Part shown: positions 54,682 through 63,459 of the stretch, in pieces
Position numbering within the stretch: position 1 is the stretch's first letter
Layout: each line of letters starts with the position of its first letter
DNA from: Aureisphaera sp963669405
GTDB lineage: Bacteria; Bacteroidota; Bacteroidia; Flavobacteriales; Flavobacteriaceae
Reading direction: 5' to 3'
NCBI GenBank assembly: GCA_963669405.2
Contig: CAXXHF010000003.1
Coordinates: forward strand, 424,338 to 488,337
DNA length: 64,000 bases
The notes under the pieces: model-generated
Told to the model about the DNA's origin: nothing
Databases searched by the model: none
What the model saw: only the letters and a program-made list of their open reading frames with translations
Made by a program: the position numbers and the translations under genes

Positions 54682-55497
54682 ATGGACAAATTACCTAAAA
54701 TAGGGGTGCCACTTATTATCATTCTTGTACTCACTATTATCGTATTGGCAAAATCTGCCGTAACCATAGATGCTGGTCATGCCGCAGTACTTTATGAAAC
54801 TTTAGGCGATGGAGTAGATCCAGATAAACAACCACTAGGACCAGGATTTCACATTATTGCTCCTTGGAACAGGGTGATTGACTATGAAACACGTCAACAA
54901 CAATTATTTGAAGAAATGCGTGTGCTTTCTTCTAATGGATTGGAAATCCAGATTGATGCAACGGCTTGGTATGAACCAGTGGTTTCAGATTTAGGAAAGC
55001 TACACAATACTAAAGGGGTAGATTATTTGGATCGAATCATTAAACCCGCAATTAGAAGTGCGGCACGTAGTGTTGTAGGACGTTATACGCCAGAACAATT
55101 ATATTCAAGTAAGCGTGATGCCATTCAAGATGAAATCTTTGAAGAAACCAAGAATATTGTTGAAGATCAACACATTCAACTCAATGGTATTTTGATTAGA
55201 GATGTTACACTGCCTCCTACCATTAAAGATGCTATTGAGCGTAAACTAAAACAGGAGCAAGAATCTCTAGAGTATGAATTTCGTTTGGTTACTGCCGCCA
55301 AAGAGGCTGAAAAAGTTATCATCGAAGCTCAAGGTAAAGCAGATGCTAACAGGATTTTAAGCGCTTCCTTAACAGATAAAATCCTTCAAGACAAAGGAAT
55401 TGAAGCAACTATAAAGCTTTCCGAATCACCTAATAGTAAGGTCATAGTTATTGGTTCAGGTGATGGTGGATTACCTTTGATTTTGGGAAATAACTAA
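54682..55497 (+). CDS. Prohibitin/SPFH-family membrane protein
   Basis: 271 residues with an N-terminal membrane anchor (about 8-26) and an SPFH domain (AAVLYETLGDGVDPDKQPLGPGFHIIAPW, VVGRYTPEQLYSSKRDAIQDEIFEET, ending LEYEFRLVTAAKEAEKVIIEAQGKADANRIL). It resembles mitochondrial prohibitins and HflK/C, scaffolds for membrane domains and proteases. Ends at a terminator shared with the start of aroQ. Confidence 0.9.
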   Translation: MDKLPKIGVPLIIILVLTIIVLAKSAVTIDAGHAAVLYETLGDGVDPDKQPLGPGFHIIAPWNRVIDYETRQQQLFEEMRVLSSNGLEIQIDATAWYEPVVSDLGKLHNTKGVDYLDRIIKPAIRSAARSVVGRYTPEQLYSSKRDAIQDEIFEETKNIVEDQHIQLNGILIRDVTLPPTIKDAIERKLKQEQESLEYEFRLVTAAKEAEKVIIEAQGKADANRILSASLTDKILQDKGIEATIKLSESPNSKVIVIGSGDGGLPLILGNN

Positions 55498-55520
55498 AAA
55501 GAGGTTACCAATGTTATGAA

Positions 55521-55547
55521 AGCGGAAGCAATCTTCCGCTTTTTTTA
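55521..55547 (+). terminator. Terminator after the prohibitin gene
   Basis: AGCGGAAG (55521-55528) pairs with CTTCCGCT (55533-55540), loop CAAT, then seven T. Confidence 0.9.
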
Positions 55548-55552
55548 TTTTC

Positions 55553-55560
55553 TATATTTG
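55553..55560 (+). promoter_or_regulatory. -7 box (TATATTTG) of aroQ
   Basis: TATATTTG ends only 4 bases before the aroQ ATG, so a transcript starting about 5-7 bases downstream would be nearly leaderless. Confidence 0.55.
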
Positions 55561-55564
55561 AACT

Positions 55565-55984
55565 ATGAAAATCATCATCATTAACGGCCCTAATCTTAAT
55601 TTACTTGGAAAAAGAGAACAAAACATCTATGGAGATCTTTCTTTTGAAGAGTTTTTTAAACAGTTAAGTGATAAAAACCCTCAAGTAGAACTGTCGCATT
55701 TTCAATCTAATATTGAAGGTGAATTGATTGACAAAATACAAGAAGTAGGCTTTTCATATGATGGTATTATCCTGAACGCTGCTGCCTACACACACACCTC
55801 TGTGGGAATAGGGGATGCCGTTAAAGCCATTACAACACCAGTTGTAGAAGTGCATATCTCCAATACATTTGCTAGGGAAGAGTTTAGGCATCAATCCTAT
55901 ATCTCTGCAGGTGCCAAAGGAGTTATACTTGGCTTTGGATTGCAGAGCTATGAATTGGCCATACAAAGCTTCATTTCAGGATAA
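55565..55984 (+). CDS. aroQ: 3-dehydroquinate dehydratase, type II
   Basis: 139 residues: NGPNLNLLGKRE (8-19), catalytic Tyr22 in NIYG, NAAAYTHTSVGIGDAV and HISNTFAREEFRHQSYIS with the catalytic His. Dodecameric type II enzyme that dehydrates 3-dehydroquinate to dehydroshikimate, the step after aroB. No leader by the promoter above. Confidence 0.95.
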   Translation: MKIIIINGPNLNLLGKREQNIYGDLSFEEFFKQLSDKNPQVELSHFQSNIEGELIDKIQEVGFSYDGIILNAAAYTHTSVGIGDAVKAITTPVVEVHISNTFAREEFRHQSYISAGAKGVILGFGLQSYELAIQSFISG

Positions 55985-55998
55985 TTTTTCCGAAGACT

Positions 55999-56475
55999 AT
56001 GAAACGATTTGCCGTACTTCTTACTTTTTTCCTTGCAGCCTCTTTGTCTTTATGTGCCCAAGCAGATGTGGGTGTAAGGGGCGGAGCTAATCTCACTTTT
56101 TTTAACGAAAACCAAGAACAGTTTGGGCAGAATGCCAACGCAGAAGTTGGCTATTTTTTTGGTTTTTTTGTTGATGTTACCATATCGGATTACTTTCATA
56201 TTCAACCAGAGGCCTTATATACAGGAGTGGGTGAATTCAAGTTCATAAATGTGCCTATTTATGCGAAATACTATGTGGCTAATAGTGTTAGTTTAGCCGT
56301 TGGGCCTAGTCTGAATTATTTTTTCGATTTCTTCATAAATAAGTTCAAAGTAAGAGGTGATATTAGTGCAGCCTATCATTTTTCAGAATCGGTCGAAACG
56401 AATTTAAAATACACCCTTGGTTTTGAAGAATTATCTCCCAATGTGCTATTTCTGGGAGTGGGAATTAAATTATAA
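55999..56475 (+). CDS. Small outer-membrane beta-barrel protein
   Basis: 158 residues with a signal peptide ending SLCAQ. The mature part alternates aromatic beta-strands (VGVRGGANLTFFNE, VGYFFGFFVDVTISDYFHIQPEALYTGVG), ending in VLFLGVGIKL, typical of the porin-like outer-membrane beta-barrel domain. It starts 14 bases after aroQ. Function not assigned. Confidence 0.8.
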   Translation: MKRFAVLLTFFLAASLSLCAQADVGVRGGANLTFFNENQEQFGQNANAEVGYFFGFFVDVTISDYFHIQPEALYTGVGEFKFINVPIYAKYYVANSVSLAVGPSLNYFFDFFINKFKVRGDISAAYHFSESVETNLKYTLGFEELSPNVLFLGVGIKL

Positions 56476-56480
56476 AAAGA

Positions 56481-56512
56481 AAAATGCGACTCCAATTCGG
56501 GTCGCATTTTTT
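56481..56512. terminator. Bidirectional terminator between the barrel protein and lpdA
   Basis: AAAATGCGAC (56481-56490) and GTCGCATTTT (56501-56510) around a 10-base loop, with A-rich left and T-rich right flanks. Confidence 0.88.
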
Positions 56513-56531
56513 TGAATTATTATTGATTACT

Positions 56532-57908
56532 CTATAGATGAATCACTTCATCATACGCATCGGCAACAGCCTCCATCACCGCCTCACTCATGGTTGGATG
56601 CGGATGAATGGCCTTTAATACTTCATGTCCTGTGGTTTCAAGTTTTCTACCCAGTACAGCTTCAGCAATCATATCGGTAACACCAGCACCAATCATATGA
56701 CATCCTAACCATTCACCATACTTAGCGTCAAAAATAACTTTTACAAAACCATCTTTAGCTCCAGAGGCACTTGCTTTACCACTGGCTGAGAAAGGAAATT
56801 TACCGACTTTTAATTCATATCCAGCTTCTTTTGCCTGCTTTTCGGTCATACCAACACTGGCAATCTCAGGAGATGTATAAGTACACCCAGGAATATTTCC
56901 GTAATCAATAGCTTCTACATGCATTCCGGCAATTTTTTCTACACAAGTAATTCCTTCAGCAGAAGCAACGTGGGCTAGGGCAGGGCCAGGAGTAACATCA
57001 CCAATGGCATAGTAACCTGGAATGTTAGTTTGGTACCAATCATTGACCATGATCTTACCTCTATCTTGTACAATACCTACATCTTCCAATCCAATCCCTT
57101 CAATATTGGTTTGGATTCCTACGGCAGAAAGAACGATATCAGCTTCTATTACTTCTTCCCCTTTCTTGGTCTTTACAGTAGCTTTTACCCCTTTCCCAGA
57201 AGTATCTACACTCAATACTTCAGAATTGGTCATGACTTTAATTCCTGACTTTTTGAAGATACGTTCAAACTGTTTGGAAACTTCCTCATCTTCCAATGGC
57301 ACTAGATTAGGCAGATATTCAACAATAGTCACTTCAGTTCCCATGGAGTTGTAGAAGTTAGAGAATTCTACACCAATAGCACCACTTCCCACAACGATCA
57401 TACTTTTTGGTTGTTTGGGTAGTGTCATGGCTTCACGATATCCAATCACTTTCTTACCATCTTGCGGAAGGCTGGGTAATGCTCTAGATCGTGCTCCTGT
57501 AGCAATAACAACATGATCGGCACTATATTCGGTACCATCTACTTCTACTTTCTTACCGGGCTTTAATTTTCCAAAACCATTAATCACGTCAATCTTGTTC
57601 TTCTTCATTAAGAATTGAACCCCCTTACTCATTCCATCGGCTACACCACGACTTCGTTCGATCACCTTTCCAAAATCTTTATCGACATCCTTAACGGTAA
57701 GTCCATAATCTTCTGCATGTTTCAAATATTCGAAAACCTGAGCGCTTTTTAATAAGGCTTTGGTAGGGATACAACCCCAGTTAAGGCAGACACCTCCTAA
57801 GCTTTCTTTTTCTACAATAGCGGTCTTAAAACCTAATTGAGAGGCACGTATAGCGGTTACATATCCACCTGGGCCACTTCCTAAAACGATGATATCATAT
57901 TTGCTCAT
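56532..57908 (-). CDS. lpdA: Dihydrolipoyl dehydrogenase
   Basis: 458 residues of the E3 flavoprotein. FAD motif GSGPGGYVTA (10-19), redox disulfide Cys41-Cys46 in GGVCLNWGCIPTK, NAD motif GSGAIGVEFSNF, and C-terminal HPHPTMSEAVME with the catalytic His. E3 of the pyruvate, 2-oxoglutarate or glycine-cleavage complexes; no other complex gene is adjacent. Confidence 0.95.
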   Translation of the reverse strand: MSKYDIIVLGSGPGGYVTAIRASQLGFKTAIVEKESLGGVCLNWGCIPTKALLKSAQVFEYLKHAEDYGLTVKDVDKDFGKVIERSRGVADGMSKGVQFLMKKNKIDVINGFGKLKPGKKVEVDGTEYSADHVVIATGARSRALPSLPQDGKKVIGYREAMTLPKQPKSMIVVGSGAIGVEFSNFYNSMGTEVTIVEYLPNLVPLEDEEVSKQFERIFKKSGIKVMTNSEVLSVDTSGKGVKATVKTKKGEEVIEADIVLSAVGIQTNIEGIGLEDVGIVQDRGKIMVNDWYQTNIPGYYAIGDVTPGPALAHVASAEGITCVEKIAGMHVEAIDYGNIPGCTYTSPEIASVGMTEKQAKEAGYELKVGKFPFSASGKASASGAKDGFVKVIFDAKYGEWLGCHMIGAGVTDMIAEAVLGRKLETTGHEVLKAIHPHPTMSEAVMEAVADAYDEVIHL

Positions 57909-58163
57909 AAGAGTACGGGTATTGACTTGTTTTTTGAAGTAGCGAATTTACGAAATAATTAGGCACTGCGAAAAGCAAATAACAAAAACAGAAGAAGTGT
58001 TTTTGATCTAAAGAAATCTATAGTGCTCCTTATGTCTTCAGCACTTAATTACATAAAAGAAATTGAAATTTCATGAATTTTCACAAGCCTTGACACTTCT
58101 TTTGCAAATTTTTGACATTTCGGTGTTTAGACCCATTTAGTTTTACGAAAAAATAAAAACATC

Positions 58164-58733
58164 ATGAAAAAAAGTATTTTTACAATCATTCTTATTGCAA
58201 TTATTTCAACCAACATCTATGCCCAGAAAGAAATGCTACTGGATGTTGACCAAAGCAGGGTTCATTGGATGGGTTCCAATTTCTTGGGTTTTGGTAATCA
58301 TCATGGATTGGTTACATTCAAAAATGGTCACCTCATAATTGAAAATGATAAAATAGCAGGAGGAGAGTTTATCATTGACATGAACACCATTGCCAATATA
58401 GATGGCGGCTATAATAATGACCTTGTAGATCATTTAAAAAACAAGGACTTTTTCCATATCACTAATCACCCCACGGCAAAACTTGTTATTAAAGAAGTGT
58501 ACTATGATAATGCAAATCGCGCACAGATGAAAGCCGATCTTACTATTAAGGGTATTACAAGATCTATTAGTTATGAAGCAGATCTTGATTATGAACGCAA
58601 GGAACTGGCAACCACCTTTAGCATAGATCGTACCCAATGGGACGTTACGTATGCATCCAATTTGGTGACAAGTATAAAGGAAAAGATGATTTCTAACGAA
58701 ATCTACTTTAAGGTTCAACTTCGTTTTAAATAG
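58164..58733 (+). CDS. YceI family periplasmic protein
   Basis: 189 residues with signal peptide ending IYAQ. The mature protein follows the YceI/lipocalin-like pattern: DVDQSRVHWMGSNFLGFGNHHGLVTFKNG, IAGGEFIIDMNTI and FSIDRTQWDVTYASN. Binds isoprenoid or fatty-acyl chains in characterised relatives; ligand here unknown. Followed by another exported protein 5 bases downstream. Confidence 0.9.
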   Translation: MKKSIFTIILIAIISTNIYAQKEMLLDVDQSRVHWMGSNFLGFGNHHGLVTFKNGHLIIENDKIAGGEFIIDMNTIANIDGGYNNDLVDHLKNKDFFHITNHPTAKLVIKEVYYDNANRAQMKADLTIKGITRSISYEADLDYERKELATTFSIDRTQWDVTYASNLVTSIKEKMISNEIYFKVQLRFK

Positions 58734-58738
58734 ACAAT

Positions 58739-59332
58739 ATGATGAAAAATATGATTACGCTGTTTATTGTTTGTTATTCAACAATAATGATAGGTCAAAA
58801 AAAGGAGTATGTACGGGTCTTGGAGGCAGATAGTACTTGGTCTAAAGAAATCTTTCCTTTCCCGATTCATTTTGCACCTGAAATTAATTTTGAAGGGTAT
58901 GAAGACGCACAATTCCCTATAGGTTGGGGGAAACCTGAAAGCCCTGAATTCTGGTCCTATCTTTTTGCTTGGAACATAAATCATTCTGGCAAGTTTTCTG
59001 AACAGGAACTGGAGACCAATCTCACGTATTACTTTGATGGGTTAATGAAGGTAGTTAATGATGACAAGGAATTAACGGTTCCGCCTAGTACAGTATTAAT
59101 CTTAAAAGTAGATCGCATTACCCATGGGTCTGACTATTTAGGAAAGGTTAGGGTATATGATGCTTTTCGAACCAAAGAAATGATCACTTTGCAACTTCGT
59201 GTGGATGTTCATCCATGCGAAAATCAAGATAAATCTATCGTTGTATTCCGTTTTTCACCAAAAGGATTTGATGATGATATATGGAAGCTGCTTCAGGAGG
59301 TGACGCTTAAACCAAACTCCTGTGAACTCTAA
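58739..59332 (+). CDS. Exported protein, unknown function
   Basis: 197 residues (start at 58739 or three bases later); signal peptide ending MIGQ. The mature part is mainly beta (VPPSTVLILKVDRITHG, VRVYDAFRTKEMITLQLRVDVH). No family recognised. It is 5 bases after the YceI gene, so co-transcribed, and ends at a bidirectional terminator. Confidence 0.72.
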   Translation: MMKNMITLFIVCYSTIMIGQKKEYVRVLEADSTWSKEIFPFPIHFAPEINFEGYEDAQFPIGWGKPESPEFWSYLFAWNINHSGKFSEQELETNLTYYFDGLMKVVNDDKELTVPPSTVLILKVDRITHGSDYLGKVRVYDAFRTKEMITLQLRVDVHPCENQDKSIVVFRFSPKGFDDDIWKLLQEVTLKPNSCEL

Positions 59333-59361
59333 TATATTGACTAAACTTGTATATAAAAGAA

Positions 59362-59397
59362 ATGCCAGGTCGTTCACTCATTGTAAAGACCTGGCAT
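59362..59397. terminator. Bidirectional terminator between exported protein and small lipoprotein
   Basis: ATGCCAGGTC (59362-59371) and GACCTGGCAT (59388-59397), perfectly paired, between converging genes. The T-tail is weak on both sides. Confidence 0.75.
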
Positions 59398-59421
59398 AAA
59401 AGATTTGGGAATTTTTTCGTC

Positions 59422-59638
59422 TTACATTCCAATTAAAACATATCCTCTTTGTGTCTTACGGTAATGTTTTCCATTCCATTTATAGTAACGTTTTTCCTTT
59501 AATCACCACCACAGAATGGTTTTTAGGTGCTTTATCAACAATGACTACATTACGTTGGGGTGTGGTTTGTACTACACGCGTGGCACAGGAAGTGGTTGCG
59601 AACAATACTATGGCGAGTAGAAATAATAACTTTTTCAT
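59422..59638 (-). CDS. 71-residue lipoprotein, frameshifted in this sequence
   Basis: MKKLLFLLAIVLFATTSC (Cys18, lipobox TTSC) followed by QTTPQRNVVIVDKAPKNHSVVV. As written, the frame stops after 52 codons at 59480-59482. Removing one base from the T5 run at 59491-59495 (A on the minus strand) continues the frame as IKGKRYYKWNGKHYRKTQRGYV to a stop at 59422-59424, total 71 residues. The restored tail YYKWNGKHYRK is a classic small flavobacterial lipoprotein ending (DUF6515-like). Same kind of one-base homopolymer change as in other genes of this window. Confidence 0.65.
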
Positions 59639-59694
59639 GAGAGTTGTATTAAGAGTTACACTCCTTGGACTGAAAAAGTTCTGTATGGTTTAAT

Positions 59695-60093
59695 CTATTC
59701 TTTGTTGAAATCTACCGAAAGTGAATTTACACAATACCGCTGTCCCGTAGCTGTAGGGCCATCATTAAAAACGTGTCCTAAATGACTTCCACAGGTGGCG
59801 CAAAGAATTTCAGTACGAATCATACCGTGCGAAGTGTCACGAATGTATTCTACGGCACCTTCTATGGAATCGTCAAAAGAAGGCCATCCACAACCACTTT
59901 CAAACTTGCTATTACTTTCAAAAAGGGGCGTGTGGCAAGCGCCACACGCATAACTTCCTTTATCAAAATTTAAATTGTAAGCACCTGTAAAGGGGCGTTC
60001 GGTTCCTTTTTCACGAAGAATGCGATAACGTTCAGGGCCCAATTCGGCCAGCCATTCTTCTTCGGTCTTATGTATGGGATAATTATTTTTCAT
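59695..60093 (-). CDS. msrB: Peptide-methionine (R)-S-oxide reductase
   Basis: 132 residues: zinc cysteines Cys50, Cys53, Cys98, Cys101 and the catalytic Cys121 in RYCVNSLSVDF. No signal peptide, so cytoplasmic. Reduces methionine-R-sulfoxide. It follows an exported msrB paralogue with an 11-base overlap, probably co-transcribed. Confidence 0.95.
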   Translation of the reverse strand: MKNNYPIHKTEEEWLAELGPERYRILREKGTERPFTGAYNLNFDKGSYACGACHTPLFESNSKFESGCGWPSFDDSIEGAVEYIRDTSHGMIRTEILCATCGSHLGHVFNDGPTATGQRYCVNSLSVDFNKE

Positions 60094-60567
60094 CTATTTC
60101 TCCTACAAATATAAGGGCAGCTCCATTTATACAATGTCTTTTTCCTGTGGTTTCCCTTGGGCCATCATTAAAAACATGACCTAAGTGACCTCCGCAAGTA
60201 GCGCAGTGTTCTTCGGTACGGGCATAACCCAATTTATAGTCTACATCATATTCTACATTGCCTTCTATAGCACGATCAAAACTGGGCCAACCAGTTCCGC
60301 TATCAAACTTATGTTTGGTTTCAAACAGAGGTGTATTGCAAGCGGCACAATGGAAAACGCCTTCTCCTTTAAAGTAATTGAAATTACTGGTAAATGGACG
60401 CTCTGTTCCAGCTTCCCGTAAAATATGGAATTGCATATCGGTAAGTTGGGCTTTCCATTCTGCTTCCGTTTTATTGACGGGAATACTTTTTCTGTTTTTT
60501 CTGTTTGTGCTTTGGTATTACAGCTTAGTAAAAATACACAAGCTACAAGAAGGCAAATTTGTTTCAT
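60083..60567 (-). CDS. msrB: Exported MsrB paralogue, frameshifted in this sequence
   Basis: A signal/lipoprotein N-terminus (MKQICLLVACVFLLSC, Cys16) and an MsrB domain lie in different frames. Adding one T to the T5 run at 60487-60491 (an A on the coding strand) makes the join KTEKSIPVNKTEAEWKAQL and a 161-residue protein. The domain has zinc cysteines in FHCAACNTP and EHCATCGGH and the catalytic Cys in KRHCINGAALIF. The lipobox means a periplasmic, membrane-anchored enzyme, complementing the cytoplasmic copy just downstream. Confidence 0.85.
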
Positions 60568-60575
60568 GATTAATG

Positions 60576-61088
60576 TTAGTTTCCTATAAATTCAACATTG
60601 GCAGCACGCTCCAATTGATCCATGGTAAGACCAGCGTCTCCAAATTCAGATGGAACTACTGCGATACGGAAAGTTTGGTCGTTTGTAAACCCATTTCCTA
60701 ACGTTGTTAAATCTACATCTCCCTGAAGGAACAACAAAACATCTAAAAATGAATGGTTGAATGTATATTGAAAAGAACCACCTGTATCTAAATAAATAGT
60801 TTGAGGTAGGGGGGTCCATATATCAAGGGTCCCACCGTTTCCATCGGAAACCACATCTTCCAACCAGTATACCAGTATAACATCACTTTCAAATACTTCA
60901 ATACTTGATGGAATGGTAACTAATTGTCTAAAATCATTACCTGTCGTAAAATCTACGGTGGCTTCAAAAACCTTTCCTAGAATATTGATACCTGGTTCGC
61001 CTTGAGGTCCCGGAGGTCCTGGATCTCCTTCACAGGCGGTAAAAACAAATGTACTAACAATGGCGAGGAGGAAAACTATTTTTTTCAT
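60576..61088 (-). CDS. Lipoprotein with short collagen-like triplets
   Basis: 170 residues: lipobox FTAC (Cys19) followed directly by EGDPGPPGPQGEPG, three to four Gly-x-y triplets, then a beta-sandwich-like domain (EATVDFTTGNDFRQLVTIPSS). The short collagen-like stretch right after the lipid anchor is usual in this flavobacterial family. Function unknown. Lies 8 bases upstream of the exported msrB gene on the same strand. Confidence 0.78.
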   Translation of the reverse strand: MKKIVFLLAIVSTFVFTACEGDPGPPGPQGEPGINILGKVFEATVDFTTGNDFRQLVTIPSSIEVFESDVILVYWLEDVVSDGNGGTLDIWTPLPQTIYLDTGGSFQYTFNHSFLDVLLFLQGDVDLTTLGNGFTNDQTFRIAVVPSEFGDAGLTMDQLERAANVEFIGN

Positions 61089-61223
61089 ATCTATATATTT
61101 TTTGATGGTAATTTCGAATCAAAAGTCGTTCCATTTTATATATTGGCCTACTCTTTGATTAAATATTTTTAATTAAAAAAGTAAAATTATATGGCTATAT
61201 TTAGGCTGAAAAATCAACGTACT

Positions 61224-62048
61224 ATGATAAACATTAAACAATTTGTATCTCTGCTGGCAGTTTTTGTTTTTATAACCAGCTGTAGCACAAATCCTTTTAC
61301 AGGGAAGAAAACTCTGGCTTTGGTTCCAAATTCGCAATTATTCCCCATGGCTTTTCAACAATATGATCAGTTTTTGTCTGAGAATAATGTGGTAACTGGG
61401 ACTTCAGAAGCACAAATGATCACTAATATTGGTCAAAAAATATCTGTTGCTTCCGAGCGTTGGCTTACTGCAAATGGATATGCGGGTTATTTAAAGGACT
61501 ACAAATGGGAATACAATTTGGTAAACGATCCAACAGTGAATGCATGGTGTATGCCAGGAGGCAAAATCGTTTTTTATACTGGAATTCTTCCTATTGCTGA
61601 TGGAGAAGCTGGAATTGCAGCGATCATGGGGCATGAGGTAGCTCACGCTCTGGCCAACCATGGACAACAAAGAATGAGTGCTGGGCAACTTCAGGCACTA
61701 GGTGCTGTGGCTGGAAATGTGGCCTTGAGCAAGGACCCTAAAAACCAACAAATTTTCAATCAAGCATATGGAATAGGAAGTACCGTAGGAGTAATGCTTC
61801 CGTTTAATAGAAATCACGAAAGTGAGGCAGATAAAATTGGTTTAACCTTAATGGCAATTGCAGGTTATGACCCTATTGAAGCAGCCGAACTATGGAAGCG
61901 TATGAAGGCTAATTCAGGAGGGCAAGCCCCACCAGAGTTTTTAAGTACACACCCTTCCAGTGATACCCGTATTAACAACATCACTCAATGGGCGCCAGAA
62001 GCAAAAGCCGAGGCCAGAAAATTTGGCGTAACCACTTTTAAAAGATAA
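61224..62048 (+). CDS. M48 family metallopeptidase lipoprotein
   Basis: 274 residues from MINIKQFVSLLAVFVF; the start at 61191 is rejected because the lipoprotein signal fits the inner ATG. Lipobox ITSC (Cys20). Zinc motif HEVAH (137-141) and third ligand Glu201 in HESEAD. Related to periplasmic LoiP/BepA-type peptidases. Acts in envelope protein quality control, by homology. Ends at a terminator. Confidence 0.92.
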   Translation: MINIKQFVSLLAVFVFITSCSTNPFTGKKTLALVPNSQLFPMAFQQYDQFLSENNVVTGTSEAQMITNIGQKISVASERWLTANGYAGYLKDYKWEYNLVNDPTVNAWCMPGGKIVFYTGILPIADGEAGIAAIMGHEVAHALANHGQQRMSAGQLQALGAVAGNVALSKDPKNQQIFNQAYGIGSTVGVMLPFNRNHESEADKIGLTLMAIAGYDPIEAAELWKRMKANSGGQAPPEFLSTHPSSDTRINNITQWAPEAKAEARKFGVTTFKR

Positions 62049-62063
62049 ATCTAACAAAACCAT

Positions 62064-62091
62064 AAAAAGCTGCTGTATGGCAGCTTTTTTT
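62064..62091 (+). terminator. Terminator after the M48 peptidase
   Basis: AAAAAGCTGC (62064-62073) and GCAGCTTTTT (62080-62089) with loop TGTATG and a T-run. The next gene starts 9 bases later. Confidence 0.88.
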
Positions 62092-62099
62092 ATTTAAGT

Positions 62100-63410
62100 A
62101 TGGCAACACAACTACCTAAGGGAAGCAGAAAATTATTAAATGCATGGGCCTTTTATGATTGGGCCAACTCCGTATACAGTTTGGTGATAGCATCTGCTGT
62201 TTTTCCACTTTTTTATGGAGCTCTATTTAGAAGTGCCGAGATCGAAGAAATTGAAGTGTTTGGAATAATGCTTCGAAGAAGTCCCCTTATTTTTTATACA
62301 ACAGCAATTGCATTTGCTATTGTTTCCATCATTTCTCCCATACTGTCGGGTATTGCCGACTATGTAGGAAATAAGAAGTTTTTCCTGAAGTTTTTCTGTT
62401 ATATGGGAGCCTTGAGTACGATAGCTCTTTTTTGGTTCAGTTTAGAACATATTTATTTCGGCCTGCTCTGTTATCTATTGGGATTGGTTGGTTTTTGGGG
62501 AAGTATTGTGTTTTATAACTCATACCTTCCAGATATAGCACACCCAGAGCAACACGATAAGATTAGTGCCAAAGGGTATGCAATGGGGTACGTAGGGAGT
62601 GTGTTATTGCTTGTGTTATGTCTAGGAATGATCCTGGGATATGAAGTTTTTGGTTTTGAAAGCGAAGCTCTTCCAACTAAGTTATCCTTTGTGCTAACAG
62701 GTGTATGGTGGATTGCTTTTAGCCAATACACCTATAAATACTTACCTAAAGGAAATAAAGCAGATGGTCCATTAACCAAGCAGGTTCTGTTTAATGGGTT
62801 TCAGGAGTTGAAAAAGATTTGGAAGGATTTGGGGGGACAACTCAGGTTAAAACGTTATCTCATAGCCTTTTTTGTATATAGTATGGCCGTACAGACTGTT
62901 ATGTTGGCCGCTGCATATTTTGGTGAACAGGAATTGGAGTGGGGAAGTGATAGCGAACGAACTACAGGACTTATTACAAGTATATTATTAATTCAGCTTA
63001 TTGCTGTGGTAGGGGCTATCCTTATGGCCCGTCTTTCAGAACGTATTGGAAATATAAAGGCATTGGTTTATGTAAATATATTTTGGATTTTTATCTGTGC
63101 CTACGCCTACTTTATAACCACCCCAATGGAGTTTTATATTGCTGCAGTATTGGTTGGTTTGGTAATGGGTGGCATTCAAGCTCTTTCCAGATCTACCTAT
63201 TCAAAATTTTTACCAGAAACGGAAGACACCACGTCGTATTTCAGTTTTTATGATGTTTCTGAAAAAATCGGGATTATTATAGGGATGTTCCTGTATGGTT
63301 TTGTGGAACAATTAACGGGTAGTATGCGATATTCGATTGTTTTTCTCATTATTTTCTTTGTATTGGGTGTTATTTTGTTATTTCGGGTACCCAGAAATCA
63401 AAAAGATTAA
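62100..63410 (+). CDS. MFS transporter, UMF1 family
   Basis: 436 residues with about 12 membrane helices. The N-terminal AWAFYDWANSVYS (15-27) is the signature of the UMF1 (Atg22-like) group; GGIQALSRSTYSKFLPE is the second half's conserved loop. Substrate unknown; fungal relatives export amino acids from vacuoles. The start lies 9 bases past a terminator, so its own promoter must overlap that hairpin or lie within the upstream gene. Confidence 0.9.
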   Translation: MATQLPKGSRKLLNAWAFYDWANSVYSLVIASAVFPLFYGALFRSAEIEEIEVFGIMLRRSPLIFYTTAIAFAIVSIISPILSGIADYVGNKKFFLKFFCYMGALSTIALFWFSLEHIYFGLLCYLLGLVGFWGSIVFYNSYLPDIAHPEQHDKISAKGYAMGYVGSVLLLVLCLGMILGYEVFGFESEALPTKLSFVLTGVWWIAFSQYTYKYLPKGNKADGPLTKQVLFNGFQELKKIWKDLGGQLRLKRYLIAFFVYSMAVQTVMLAAAYFGEQELEWGSDSERTTGLITSILLIQLIAVVGAILMARLSERIGNIKALVYVNIFWIFICAYAYFITTPMEFYIAAVLVGLVMGGIQALSRSTYSKFLPETEDTTSYFSFYDVSEKIGIIIGMFLYGFVEQLTGSMRYSIVFLIIFFVLGVILLFRVPRNQKD

Positions 63411-63459
63411 ACAATTTTTCTTTATGTTTGCGTTTAATACCTAAGCAAACTACTTACTT

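Noticed and set aside
60265..60567. Independent 100-codon lipoprotein
   Set aside because: Only the first ~27 residues are sensible; the rest is the MsrB region read out of frame.
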